Positions 27,408 to 37,000 of a DNA stretch of 64,000 nucleotides are shown in pieces. Under the pieces are notes generated by a model. That model saw only the letters and a list, made by a program, of their open reading frames with translations. It made no database searches and was not told where the DNA came from. Source of the DNA: Methylobacterium sp. WL1. Lineage in GTDB: Bacteria > Pseudomonadota > Alphaproteobacteria > Rhizobiales > Beijerinckiaceae. Location of the stretch: assembly GCF_008000895.1 (NCBI RefSeq), contig NZ_CP042823.1:3562001-3626000 (forward strand). Direction: 5' to 3'. A program made the translations under genes and the position numbers. Within the stretch, counting starts at the first letter, position 1. Each line of letters begins with the position of its first letter.

Positions 27408-28454
27408 TTAGGCCGCCTCGGCCGCCAGCGCGTGCAAGTCTGCAACCAAGGCGTCCACGCGCGCGGCCTCGGCGTCCCAGGCGAACATGAACCGGGCCCC
27501 GCCGCCGATGAAGGTGTAGAACCGCCAGCCCCGCGCCCGCAGCCGCTCCATGGTCGCAGCCGGCATCGCCAGGAAGACGGCGTTGGCCTCTACGGGGAAC
27601 AGCGCGCGGATCCCCGGCAGGCCGGCGACGGCCCCGGCGAAGCGCCGGGCGCAGGCATTGCCGTGGGCGGCGTTCCGCAGCCAGGCACCGCTCTCCAGCA
27701 TGCCGACCCAGGGGGCGGCCAGGAAGCGCATCTTCGAGGCGAGCTGCCCGGCCTGCTTGCACCGGTAACCGAAATCCTCCGCGAGCTTCGGATCGAAGAA
27801 CACCACCGCCTCGCCCGCATGCATGCCGTTCTTGGTGCCGCCGAAGCACAGCACGTCGATCCCGGCCCGCCAGGTCATGTCGGCGGGGCTGCAGCCGAGG
27901 CTGGCGCAGGCATTGGCGAAGCGCGAGCCGTCCATATGCAGCGCGAGGCCGAGTTCCCGGCATGTGGCGGACAGCGACCGCAGTTCGGCCAGGGTATAGA
28001 CCTGCCCGGTCTCGGTCGGCTGGGTGATCGTGACCACCCGCGGCCGCGGGAAATGGATATCGCTGCGGTTGGTGGCGAGCCCGCGGATCGCCTCCGGGGT
28101 GAGCTTGCCGCCTTCGGTGCGGACGGTGAGCAGCTTGGACCCGTTGGAGAAGAATTCCGGCGCGCCGCACTCGTCGGTCTCGACATGGGCCGAGTCGGCG
28201 CAGATGACGCTGTGATAGGATTGGCACAGGGCCGCCAGCGCGAGGGCGTTCGCCGCCGTGCCGTTGAAGGCGAAGAACACCTCGCACTCGGTCTCGAACA
28301 GGCGGCGGAACGCATCCGCGGCCCGGGCGGTCCAGGCATCCTCGCCGTAGGCCGGCGCGTGGCCGCGATTGGCCGCCTCCATGGCGGCCCAGGCCTCCGG
28401 GCAGATGCCGGAGTAGTTGTCGCTGGCGAATTGCTGCGGGTCGTCGTGTTGCAT
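27408..28454 (-). CDS. ltaE: Low-specificity L-threonine aldolase
   Basis: This 348-residue PLP enzyme of the beta-eliminating lyase family cleaves L-threonine and L-allo-threonine to glycine and acetaldehyde. The N-terminal FASDNYSGICPEA, the HVETDECGAPEFF segment and the PLP-lysine motif LCFGGTKNGM near residue 207 are as in LtaE-type enzymes. ATG 28454 is preferred over the in-frame GTG at 28460. In a methylotroph the reaction could link threonine to the glycine/serine pool; that is inference. Confidence 0.88.
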   Translation of the reverse strand: MQHDDPQQFASDNYSGICPEAWAAMEAANRGHAPAYGEDAWTARAADAFRRLFETECEVFFAFNGTAANALALAALCQSYHSVICADSAHVETDECGAPEFFSNGSKLLTVRTEGGKLTPEAIRGLATNRSDIHFPRPRVVTITQPTETGQVYTLAELRSLSATCRELGLALHMDGSRFANACASLGCSPADMTWRAGIDVLCFGGTKNGMHAGEAVVFFDPKLAEDFGYRCKQAGQLASKMRFLAAPWVGMLESGAWLRNAAHGNACARRFAGAVAGLPGIRALFPVEANAVFLAMPAATMERLRARGWRFYTFIGGGARFMFAWDAEAARVDALVADLHALAAEAA

Positions 28455-28603
28455 CCGCACAGCCTAGAGCCGCGTCCGATCGCGTTGCAATCCGGCTTCG
28501 TCCCAAATCGAGCCCAAGCAGGGCTGCTGCGCGCCGAACCAGCATCCGGCCCGTGACCGCGGATTTCGAGACGTCCGCTGCGAAGATCGCTGCCGGGAAG
28601 ATG

Positions 28604-28632
28604 TTGGAACTGGTTCGCGCTTGGTGTAGAAG
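28604..28632 (+). promoter_or_regulatory. Candidate sigma-70 promoter of rpsU
   Basis: TTGGAA (28604-28609) and TAGAAG (28627-28632) are separated by 17 bases, a fair match to a housekeeping promoter. Transcription would start near 28639, just before the first leader hairpin. Confidence 0.4.
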
Positions 28633-28641
28633 GCGCGCCAA

Positions 28642-28722
28642 GGCGTGGGCTCCACGCCGATTCGGAAACCGACGTTCCCGTCCCTCCCGGGTGCTACCGG
28701 GCGAGGGACGTTGCCGGTTTCC
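28642..28722 (+). promoter_or_regulatory. Structured 5' leader of rpsU
   Basis: The leader holds a perfect 7-3-7 hairpin (GGCGTGG-GCT-CCACGCC, 28642-28658). A larger branched stem follows, made of GGAAACCG (28664-28671) with CGGTTTCC (28715-28722), CGTCCCTC (28679-28686) with GAGGGACG (28703-28710), and a GC-rich tip. It ends about 55 bases before the rpsU start. An autoregulatory leader or a small RNA are both possible. It matches no riboswitch that can be recognised by eye. Confidence 0.55.
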
Positions 28723-28776
28723 AGATCGGCGGCGGGCTGCGCAAGCCCCAAATCCAGGTCCAGAGGATCAAGTCCG

Positions 28777-29115
28777 TTGCAGGTACTCGTTCGCGATAAC
28801 AACGTCGATCAGGCGCTCCGCGTCCTCAAGAAGAAGATGCAGCGTGAGGGCATCTTCCGCGAGATGAAGCAGCGCAAGGCGTATGAGAAGCCGTCCGTCC
28901 GCAAGGCGCGCGAGAAGGCGGAAGCCGTCCGCCGCGCCCGCAAGCAGGCTCGCAAGACCGCGATCCGCGAGGGCCTGATCGCCGCTCCGAAGCCGAAGCC
29001 CCGTTTCCCGGCCGGCAGCCGTCGCCCCGGTTTCCCGTCGCCGAGCGCCGCCCCGTCGCAGCAGGGCGGCAACGCCTCCGGCCAGGTCGCGGTGACCCCG
29101 GCGCCCGTCGCCTAA
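28777..29115 (+). CDS. rpsU: 30S ribosomal protein S21
   Basis: This 112-residue protein begins [20 protein letters not shown] and continues [17 protein letters not shown], the bS21 signature. The last 40 or so residues are a Pro/Ala/Gly/Gln extension not found in enteric S21 (71 residues) but seen in Rhizobiales. Translation starts at TTG 28777, supported by GAGG at 28763-28766 and by the fixed distance to the conserved N-terminus; no ATG fits. A long structured leader and a strong terminator flank it, so it is a single-gene unit. Confidence 0.93.
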   Translation: MQVLVRDNNVDQALRVLKKKMQREGIFREMKQRKAYEKPSVRKAREKAEAVRRARKQARKTAIREGLIAAPKPKPRFPAGSRRPGFPSPSAAPSQQGGNASGQVAVTPAPVA

Positions 29116-29138
29116 GACGTTCTATCCTGAACGGCAGA

Positions 29139-29169
29139 AGCCCGGACCGCACAAGCGGCCGGGCTTTTT
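29139..29169 (+). terminator. Intrinsic terminator of rpsU
   Basis: AGCCCGG and CCGGGCT enclose an inner CCGC/GCGG pair, and the stem is followed by TTTTT. This is a classic Rho-independent terminator 24 bases after the rpsU stop. Confidence 0.9.
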
Positions 29170-29359
29170 GCGTTCGACTGTCGCTCGAGCCATGGTGATC
29201 ACGGGCGCGGCGAGGATTGCGACAAGGCCACCGCTGGAAGCCTTGGGCTTTCTCAACCCAGCATCGTCGGAACGCCGGCGGCTCGATCGGAGATCCGGTT
29301 CGGCTCCGATCGCCAGCCCCCTCCCCCATCTCCGGAGGAGGGCAACACGCAGGCCCCGT

Positions 29360-29752
29360 TCAGGCCGCCTTGGCGGCCATCGTGGCGTGCTCGGCCTGGA
29401 CCAGCACGTCGAGCGCCCGCCACGGCTTCTGCATGTAGACCGTCTGATCGGGCAGGCGCGCGTCGCGGCTGGCTCCGGAGGTGACGACCACGCGCACGTC
29501 CGGCCAGCGCCGCTCCACCGCCTGGGCGAGCGACACGCCGTCCATGGGGCCGGGCAGGCGGATATCGGCGAACAGCAGGGCCACGGTGACGTCGGATCGC
29601 TCCAGGACCGAGAGCGCAGCTTCGGCGCTCTCGCAGGCGATCACGCCCAGATCGCTTTCCTCCAGGACCGCGGTCGCGAGGTGGCGCACGGCCGCGTCGT
29701 CCTCCACCACAAGCGCCACGGGGGCGGAACACTCGGGCTGTGCGCGATCCAT
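29360..29752 (-). CDS. Orphan CheY-like response regulator
   Basis: This 130-residue receiver-only protein has acidic pair VVEDDAAVRH, phospho-acceptor Asp near 59 (LLFADIRLPGPMDG), Thr in VVVTSGASRD and the conserved Lys in YMQKPW near 108. The style (VVEDDxxVRxL, ADIxLPGxMDG) is that of receivers linked to HWE/HisKA_2 kinases in Rhizobiales. No kinase is next to it. ATG 29752 has AGGAGA well placed upstream. Output partner unknown. Confidence 0.85.
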   Translation of the reverse strand: MDRAQPECSAPVALVVEDDAAVRHLATAVLEESDLGVIACESAEAALSVLERSDVTVALLFADIRLPGPMDGVSLAQAVERRWPDVRVVVTSGASRDARLPDQTVYMQKPWRALDVLVQAEHATMAAKAA

Positions 29753-30070
29753 ATCAGTCTCCTGCGGTTCGGTCGTGTGAACCCCTTTTCGGGTCCCGGC
29801 CTCATTGGTGGACCGGTGATTCCCCGATTCGGCCATGCTGACCTGCCAAGAGCCGGCTCACAAGTGTCCGGGTGGTCGGGCAGCCCATGCCTGCTCCGCG
29901 ATCACGCCGCACCAATTTTGCCCCGAACGCTTGAAAATGGCGCAGCTGGGTCGCGGTTAAGAAACTGTTCACCCGTGTGGACCGACTGTTAATCTCACGC
30001 TTAAGGCGTTTGCCCCATTCCGGGGGACATCGCCTGGATCGTACGGACCAGGGAAGGATCGACGTCCGAC

Positions 30071-30859
30071 ATGTGCCGTTTCCTCGCCTATAGCGGTGAG
30101 CCGGTCTTTCTCTCGGACCTGGTCTGCGCGCCGACGCATTCGCTGGTGCACCAGTCCCTGCACGCCGACGAAGGGAAAACCGAGACCAACGGCGATGGTT
30201 TCGGCATCGGCTGGTACGGCGAGCGTCCCGAGCCCGGCGTCTATCGCGACATCTCCCCAGCCTGGTCGGACGAGAACCTCACCAACCTGTGCGGTCAGGT
30301 CCGGGCGCGAACCTTCTTCGCCCACGTGCGCGCCTCGACCGGCACCGCCACCGCCCGGGCGAATTGCCACCCGTTCGTGCATGGGCGGCACCTGTTCATG
30401 CACAACGGCCAGATCGGCGGCTACCACCGCATCAAGCGTCGGCTGGAGGCGCTGATTCCGGACGCCTTCTACGATCACCGGCGCGGCAGCACGGATTCCG
30501 AGGCGATCTTCCTGCTGGCCCTAGCCAACGGCCTCGATCAGGATCCTGTCGGCGCGATGGCCCGCACCCTGGAGACGATCCGCGCCCTGATGAAGGAGGC
30601 CAACGTCTCCGAGCCGTTGCGCTTCACCGCCCTGCTGACGGATGGCGAGACGCTCACCGCCTATCGGTGGGCCTGCGACGGTCGGCCGCCGAGCCTGTAT
30701 TACCGCGACGGGCCGGGCGGGATCGTCGTCGTCTCCGAGCCGATCGACGGCTGCCGCGATGGCTGGCAAGTCGTCCCGAAGGGCGGCACGCTGCGCGCCC
30801 GCCACGGCACCGCCACGACCGTGACCGTTCCGGACACCGCCCGCTCCCGGGCCGCCTGA
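30071..30859 (+). CDS. Class II glutamine amidotransferase, EgtC/YafJ-like
   Basis: This 262-residue protein begins [11 protein letters not shown]: Cys2 becomes the N-terminal nucleophile after Met removal. The Ntn-hydrolase motifs [21 protein letters not shown] and MHNGQIGGY follow. Such stand-alone class II domains release ammonia or cut gamma-glutamyl bonds; EgtC does this in ergothioneine synthesis, but no other egt gene is here. It is therefore a family-level call. It is divergent from the orphan response regulator. Confidence 0.85.
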   Translation: MCRFLAYSGEPVFLSDLVCAPTHSLVHQSLHADEGKTETNGDGFGIGWYGERPEPGVYRDISPAWSDENLTNLCGQVRARTFFAHVRASTGTATARANCHPFVHGRHLFMHNGQIGGYHRIKRRLEALIPDAFYDHRRGSTDSEAIFLLALANGLDQDPVGAMARTLETIRALMKEANVSEPLRFTALLTDGETLTAYRWACDGRPPSLYYRDGPGGIVVVSEPIDGCRDGWQVVPKGGTLRARHGTATTVTVPDTARSRAA

Positions 30860-30980
30860 CCGGGCTCAGGCCGTCACCGTCGCGGTGCGGCGTCAGCCAT
30901 GCTCGGAACGGGATTGTCGATCCGCTTCACGTTGCCACATGTCGGCCACGGCCGATCGTGCGGCCGAGCGGGAATTGACG

Positions 30981-32414
30981 ATGTATCCGGATACCGAGCT
31001 ACATATTGCCGGACGCTGGCGCACGGGCGCCGACCGAGAGACCCTGGGCGTCCTGAATCCGGCCACGGGCGAGACGATCGGCCAATGCGCCGTCGCCACC
31101 ACGGCGGACCTGGACGAAGCGCTCGCGGCCGCGGCGCGGGCCTTCCCGGCCTGGCGGAAGGTGTCGCCGTTCGAGCGCGGCAAGCTGATGCGCAAGGCCG
31201 CCGATCTGCTGCGCAGCCGCGCCGACGAGATCGCCCGCATCATGACCCTGGAGCAGGGCAAGCCGCTGGCCGAGGCGCGCGTCGAGACCCTGGCGGCCGC
31301 CGACGTGATCGACTGGTTCGCCGAGGAGGGTAAGCGCGCCTACGGACGCGTCATCCCGGCCCGCGCCGACGGCGTGCTGCAGGCGGTGGTGCGCGAGCCG
31401 GTTGGCCCGGTCGCCTGCTTCACGCCCTGGAACTTCCCGATCAACCAGGCGGTCCGCAAGATCTCGGCGGCGCTCTGCACCGGCTGTACGGTGATCCTGA
31501 AGGGTCCCGAGGACACGCCGGCGAGTTGCGCAGCGCTGGTCCGCGCATTCCTCGACGCCGGCATCCCGGGCGACGCCCTGTCGCTGGTCTACGGCGACCC
31601 GGCGACGATCTCGGCCTACCTGATCCCGCACCCGGTGATCCGCAAGATCTCGTTCACCGGCTCGACGGTAGTGGGCAAGAAGCTTGCGGCGCTGGCCGGC
31701 GAGCACATGAAGCGCGCCACCATGGAACTCGGCGGCCACGCTCCGGTGATCGTGTTCGGCGATGCCGACGTGGAGAAGGCCGTGTCGGTCCTGGCCCCGT
31801 CGAAGTTCCGCAACGCCGGACAGGTCTGCGTGTCGCCGACCCGCTTCCTGGTGCACGATTCGGTGTTCGACCGGTTCGTCGAGGGCTTCACCAGCTACGC
31901 CAAGAGCGCGAAGGTCGGCGACGGCCTGGATCCGGACACCAAGATGGGCCCGCTGATCCATGGGCGGCGTCTGGAGGCCATCGAGGCCCTCTCCGCCGAC
32001 GCCGAAGCGGCCGGAGCGTCGCTGCGGACCGGCGGCAAGCGCATCGGCAACCGTGGCAACTTCTTCGAGCCGACGGTCTTCACCGAGGTGCCGCTGACCG
32101 CGCGGATGATGAACGAGGAGCCGTTCGGCCCGGTCGCGATGATCAACCGCTTCTCGGAGGACGAGGAGGCGCTCACCGAGGCCAACCGCCTGCCCTACGG
32201 GCTTGCGGCCTACGCCTATACCCGCTCGGCCGAGCGGGCCGCCAAGGTCTCCCACGGGGTGGAGAGCGGGATGATCTCGATCAACCACCACGGTATCGCC
32301 CTGCCGGAGACGCCCTTCGGCGGCGTCAAGGAATCCGGCTACGGCAGCGAGGGCGGTTCGGAGGCGCTCGATGCCTACCTGGTGACCAAGTTCGTCACCC
32401 AGGCCAACTTCTGA
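30981..32414 (+). CDS. NAD(P)-dependent aldehyde dehydrogenase, succinate-semialdehyde type
   Basis: This 477-residue enzyme of the ALDH superfamily oxidises aldehydes to acids. It has [15 protein letters not shown] in the cofactor domain, the glutamate motif [11 protein letters not shown] near residue 248 and catalytic Cys in [12 protein letters not shown] near 283. It resembles GabD/SSADH and alpha-ketoglutarate semialdehyde dehydrogenases; the real substrate is not certain. ATG 30981 with GGGAA upstream begins the usual N-terminus (TELHIAGRW). Confidence 0.87.
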   Translation: MYPDTELHIAGRWRTGADRETLGVLNPATGETIGQCAVATTADLDEALAAAARAFPAWRKVSPFERGKLMRKAADLLRSRADEIARIMTLEQGKPLAEARVETLAAADVIDWFAEEGKRAYGRVIPARADGVLQAVVREPVGPVACFTPWNFPINQAVRKISAALCTGCTVILKGPEDTPASCAALVRAFLDAGIPGDALSLVYGDPATISAYLIPHPVIRKISFTGSTVVGKKLAALAGEHMKRATMELGGHAPVIVFGDADVEKAVSVLAPSKFRNAGQVCVSPTRFLVHDSVFDRFVEGFTSYAKSAKVGDGLDPDTKMGPLIHGRRLEAIEALSADAEAAGASLRTGGKRIGNRGNFFEPTVFTEVPLTARMMNEEPFGPVAMINRFSEDEEALTEANRLPYGLAAYAYTRSAERAAKVSHGVESGMISINHHGIALPETPFGGVKESGYGSEGGSEALDAYLVTKFVTQANF

Positions 32415-32456
32415 CGCCGGCCCGGCGCGTCGCTGCGGGCGGCGTGCCGATGCCGA

Positions 32457-32663
32457 TCAGTAATGCGGCGGCGGCGGCTCGGGCCCGCGCGGTGCGGACC
32501 GGGCCGCCGCCTCCTCAACCTGATCGCGCAACGCATCGACCTGGCGGACGAGCCGGTCGATTACCCGCCACTGCTCCGTGACGGTGCGGTTCAGATCCTC
32601 GATCGTCGAATCCTGCTCGGTGAGGCGCATCTCCAGGCGGTCGATGCGGGTGGGGTCGTCCAT
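32457..32663 (-). CDS. slyX: SlyX-family protein
   Basis: This 68-residue coiled-coil protein (RIDRLEMRLTEQDSTIEDLN, VIDRLVRQVDALRDQVEE) ends with a Pro-rich tail PPPPHY, which is the SlyX hallmark. Its function is unknown in most bacteria. The start is ATG 32663. It converges with the aldehyde dehydrogenase gene. Confidence 0.88.
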   Translation of the reverse strand: MDDPTRIDRLEMRLTEQDSTIEDLNRTVTEQWRVIDRLVRQVDALRDQVEEAAARSAPRGPEPPPPHY

Positions 32664-32723
32664 GGCCGGTCTCCAATCCGGCCCGCGATAGCGCATCCGC
32701 GGCCGATTTCCGACTGCGCCCGC

Positions 32724-33872
32724 TCAGGCCGCCTGCATCCGTCCGGCCACCACGACCCGGTCGCGCCCGCCGCGCTTGGCGACGTAGAGGGCGGCGTCGG
32801 CCCGGCGCATCAGCGCCTCGAAACTGATCCCGTCCCGAGCCTGCGCGATCCCGATGCTGACGCTCACTCGCAGGTCCGGCAATTCCGGCACCGACAGCCC
32901 CGCGAAGGTCCGGCGCAACTCCTCCGCGCGGGCCAGGGCCTCGGCAGGCGAGACGTCGGGCAGCAGGCAGGCGAACTCCTCGCCGCCGAGCCGGCCGAGC
33001 ATCGCGTCCAGGGGCAACAGGGACGCGGCCATGGCGCAGAACCCCACCAGCACCGCGTCGCCGACCGCGTGGCCGTGGACGTCGTTGACCGCCTTGAACC
33101 GGTCGAGGTCGAACAGCAGCAGCGCCACATCCCGGTGCGTGGCGAGCGTCGCCTCAGCGACCCCCGTGAAGGCCCGGCGATTGGAAATGCCGGTGAGCGG
33201 GTCCGTCGCGGCGGCGATGCGCTGCTCGCGCTCGGCTCGTTCCTTCACCAGAGCCATGCAGGTGAAGGCCAGGGCGATCGAGAACAGCAGCGTGACGAAG
33301 CACAGGATCGCGACCCAGGGCGAGGTCAACGGGTTCAACCGCGGTGGCGGCGGCGCGAGCAGGGTCGATGGAATCCGCAACAGGTAGAAGGCGGCGTGCA
33401 AGCCCAGCGTGGTCTCGGCCGCCACGCGCGACGCGAGACGCTCCTTGCGCCCCCGCCAGAACTCCACGGCCGCATCGCCCGTGTAGAGCGCCGCCACCGC
33501 GGACGCGTACGCGATCCGGGCCTCGATCGATCCATAGAAGGCCGGCACGAGGCAGAGCACGCACCAGATCGCCGCGCCCGCGAGCGCCAGACCGATCCGG
33601 ATCGGTCGCCCCTCGAACGAGCGGACACCGCTCCAGATCAGCCCGTAGGCCGCCAGCACCATGGCGTTGGACACCGCGATGGACACGAGGTCGGGAATCT
33701 GGCCGCGCAGGGCGAGGCCTCCGGAGCCGACCGCGCCGAGAATATGCGCCGCGCCCCATAGCGCCAGGGCGCGCGAACCCGGCGCCTGCCGCCATGACAG
33801 AACGAACAGCGTGCCGACCAGCAAGGTCATCACGGAACTGACGATCAGCAGGGTGGCTGGATCGAGATGCAC
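32724..33872 (-). CDS. Membrane-bound diguanylate cyclase (GGDEF)
   Basis: This 382-residue protein has about six or seven N-terminal membrane helices (residues 5-215), then a GGDEF domain from DPLTGISNRRAF, with the active-site loop as GGEEF near residue 297. It should make cyclic di-GMP from GTP. The product-inhibition I-site (RxxD five residues before GGEEF) is absent, since the sequence there is PLDAMLGRL, so it may escape feedback inhibition. The membrane part probably senses an unknown signal. Confidence 0.87.
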   Translation of the reverse strand: MHLDPATLLIVSSVMTLLVGTLFVLSWRQAPGSRALALWGAAHILGAVGSGGLALRGQIPDLVSIAVSNAMVLAAYGLIWSGVRSFEGRPIRIGLALAGAAIWCVLCLVPAFYGSIEARIAYASAVAALYTGDAAVEFWRGRKERLASRVAAETTLGLHAAFYLLRIPSTLLAPPPPRLNPLTSPWVAILCFVTLLFSIALAFTCMALVKERAEREQRIAAATDPLTGISNRRAFTGVAEATLATHRDVALLLFDLDRFKAVNDVHGHAVGDAVLVGFCAMAASLLPLDAMLGRLGGEEFACLLPDVSPAEALARAEELRRTFAGLSVPELPDLRVSVSIGIAQARDGISFEALMRRADAALYVAKRGGRDRVVVAGRMQAA

Positions 33873-34084
33873 GGCTTTCTATCAGTCTCCGATACTGAAG
33901 ATAGCATAAGCCGCCCGGTATTGACCGGCTCACGAGGCTTGGGCCGGCTTAATTCGCAGCAGCGCGACGAAAATACCGCGCGGTTGTTTACGATTCGGCA
34001 AGGTGGATATCGGCGGCGATGACGACCGTCGCGTCCTCGCGCGTCCCAGGGCTCGTTTCAGGCGCCCCGGATTGACGCGGCGAC

Positions 34085-37000
34085 CTATCCGGCCGCCCGT
34101 TGCTCGTCGCGCGCCGCGTGGATCACCGGCACCGCCGGGGCGCCTTCCCACTCCGTGTTGGCGGGGATCGACTCGCCCTTCATCACGATGGTGAGCGGGC
34201 GCAGCCGTGCGTAGTCGCCGACCTTGGTGTCGTACAGGACCGTCGCGAAGGCGCCGACCGAGACGCCGCGCCCGACCACGACGCGGCCGATCTTCATGAT
34301 CCGGTCCTCGTACAGATGGGTTTGCAGCGCGGAGACGCGGTTGATCGTGGCGTAGTCGCCGATCGACACGCAGTCGAACTCGGTGATGTCGGTGGTGAGC
34401 ATGCACACGCCCTTCCCGATCTTCACGCCGAACAACCGCAGGGCCCAGGGCAGGAACGGCGTGCCCTGGAGGTGCTCGAGCAGCACCTTGCCGGCCAACC
34501 CCCAATAAGCCACCGCGATCGCCTCGGTGCGCATCGCCCACCAGGACCACATCGGCTGCATGCCGGGCTTGTAGACGCCCATCAGCAGCCACTTCATCGC
34601 GATGACCGCGGCGGACTGGATCAGCGCGATGCAGACGCTGGCGGTCACGAAGCTGACGGCCAGACCGGTCCAGTCCTTCTCCAGGATGGCCGGGTAGAAA
34701 TACCAGTCGATCACGGTGATCGCCAGGGTGATGTAGAGCATCGGCGAGAACGAGGTCGCGAAGGCCTCGAACACGCCGCGCCGGATCTTCGGCCACATCC
34801 CGGGTTCGTAGGTCTGCGCGGTCGATCCGAGATCGACCTTCTGGCGGGCCGGCAGCCGGATCGGCGGCGAGCCGAACCAGGTCTCGCCGGGGCTCATCGC
34901 GTCGTTGGCCGGCGGCTTCGACTTGATGCCGATCAGCACGTCGTCCGGGATGACCGCGCCGGGGGGGACCACGGCATCGTTGCCGACGAAGACCCGTGCG
35001 CCGGTGCGGGCGGCCTCGAGATGCATCCAGCCGCGCCGGACCTCCTCCTCGCCGTACACGACCTCGTCGGCGATGAAGTTTTTCGCACCGACCTCGGCGA
35101 GGTCGTAGCGGCCGGCGAGGTTGGTCGAGATCTCGGCGCCGTGGCCCATGTTGGCGCCCATCAGCCGGTACCACGCCCGCATGTAGACCGTGGCGAACAG
35201 TGACGAGAGCGTCTCGAGCGTGACCTCGACGGCGAGCGCCAGCGACCACTTGCGCAGGTAGAACAGCGAGTGGACCGAGTAGGTGCCCGAGCGGGTCCGC
35301 GGCAGCACGATCCAGCGGATGCCGGCGATCAGCAGCACCGTGCCGGCGGTCATCAGCATGGCGGTGGGCCAGGTGAGGATCGGCAGGTACCAGTGATAGT
35401 CGACATCGGTGATGTCGGAGAGCGAATCCGAGATCTGGTCGAAGATGAAGAACGCCGGGAAGATCGGCAGCAGGCCGACCGCCGGGATCGCGCCGAGCAG
35501 AACGATATAAGCCGCCGCGAAGGCGGCGCGGCGGGCCCACGAGGCCTCGGAGGCGGCCGGCAGGTCGGCCGTGTTCGCCATCCCGACCTTGCGGCCGGGC
35601 GAGCCGTCCCAGATCTCCGCGGGCCCGACCCGGGTGCCGGTCGGGATCGTGGTCAGGTCGGCGATCTCGGCCTGCGCGCCGATCACCGTGTCGTGGCTGA
35701 GCACGCAGGAGGTGCCGACCGCCGCGTCGGCGCCGATCTCGACCGTGCCGATCACCAGCTCGTTGCCGACGATCTCGGCATTGGCGATGACGAGGCGACC
35801 GCCGAGGGAGGCGCCGTCGCCGATGGTCAGCAGGTCCGGAGCGCCGATCTCGATGTCGGAGATCAGCGCATCATGGCCGACCTTGGCGCCCATCAGCCGG
35901 AGGTAGACCGAGATCGCCGGCGAGCCCTGGAGCCACTTCACGTGGACGAGGGGCGCGAGGCGCTGGGTCAGCCACCAGCGGTAGTAATAGCTCCCCCAGA
36001 GCGGGTATCGGCCCGGCTTGGTCCTGCCGAGGATCAGCCACTTGCCCGCCACCGCGACCACCGCGGTCACGCCGTTGATTGCGATGTAGACGAGCAGCAG
36101 GACGCCCAGTTCGGCGAAGAAGCTGAGACCGCCGCCGGTAAGCAGCAGGTAGGTCACGAACATGCCGAGCCACTGCGCGGTGGCGAGCGCGATGACGAAG
36201 GGCAGCGCGATCAGCTGGCCGAGGCCGCACAGGGCCCGGCGCAACAGCGGCGGCGGTTCGAAGCTCAGGTCGCGGATCGCAGCCGCCGCGCCCATGCCGC
36301 CGGTGCGCGCGATCAGCGCGTCGGCCATCGCCCGCATGGTGCGCAGGGCGTAGACGTCCGGCAGCGTGATGCCGGCGAGCGCGGGCGCCTCGCGGACTGC
36401 GGACACGAAGCGGGCGGCGAGCAGGGAATGGCCGCCGAGATCGGCGAAGAAATCGCCCTCGAGCGGGATCGGCTGGTTGCCGAAGACCTGCTTGGCCGCG
36501 GCGACCAAAGCCGCTTCGGTCTCGTTGGCCGGGGGCTCCTGCTCGCCATCGGCGGATGCGACCGTGAGCGGGGCGATCTTCAGGGCCTTGCGATCGACCT
36601 TGCCGGAGGTCAGCCGCGGCAGGGTCTCGGCCAGCTCGAAATGGCCGGGCACCATGTAGGGCGGCATCTGGCCGGCCAGCGTCCGGCGCAGGGCGGCGGT
36701 ATCCACCGTCCGCCCGCGTTCGGGGATCAGGAAGGCCACGAGCCGGTCGACGCCGTCGTCCTGGCGCAGCACCACGGCGGCCTGGTTGATGTCGGGCACG
36801 CTGCGGATCCGCGACTCGATCTCGCCGAGTTCGACCCGGAAGCCGCGGATCTTCACCTGATCGTCGATGCGGCCGTGGAACAGGATCCGCCCGCCGGCAT
36901 CCAGCGAGACCGCATCGCCCGAGCGGTAGAGGATCGGGTCGGTCCCGTCCGAGGCGAACGGGTTGGCGATGAACTTTTCGGCGGTCAGCTCGGGCCGCGC

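Noticed and set aside
29989..30004. TTAA-N8-TTAA before the glutamine amidotransferase gene, resembling a CtrA site
   Set aside because: The spacer is 8 bases, while CtrA sites need 7; there is no other support.
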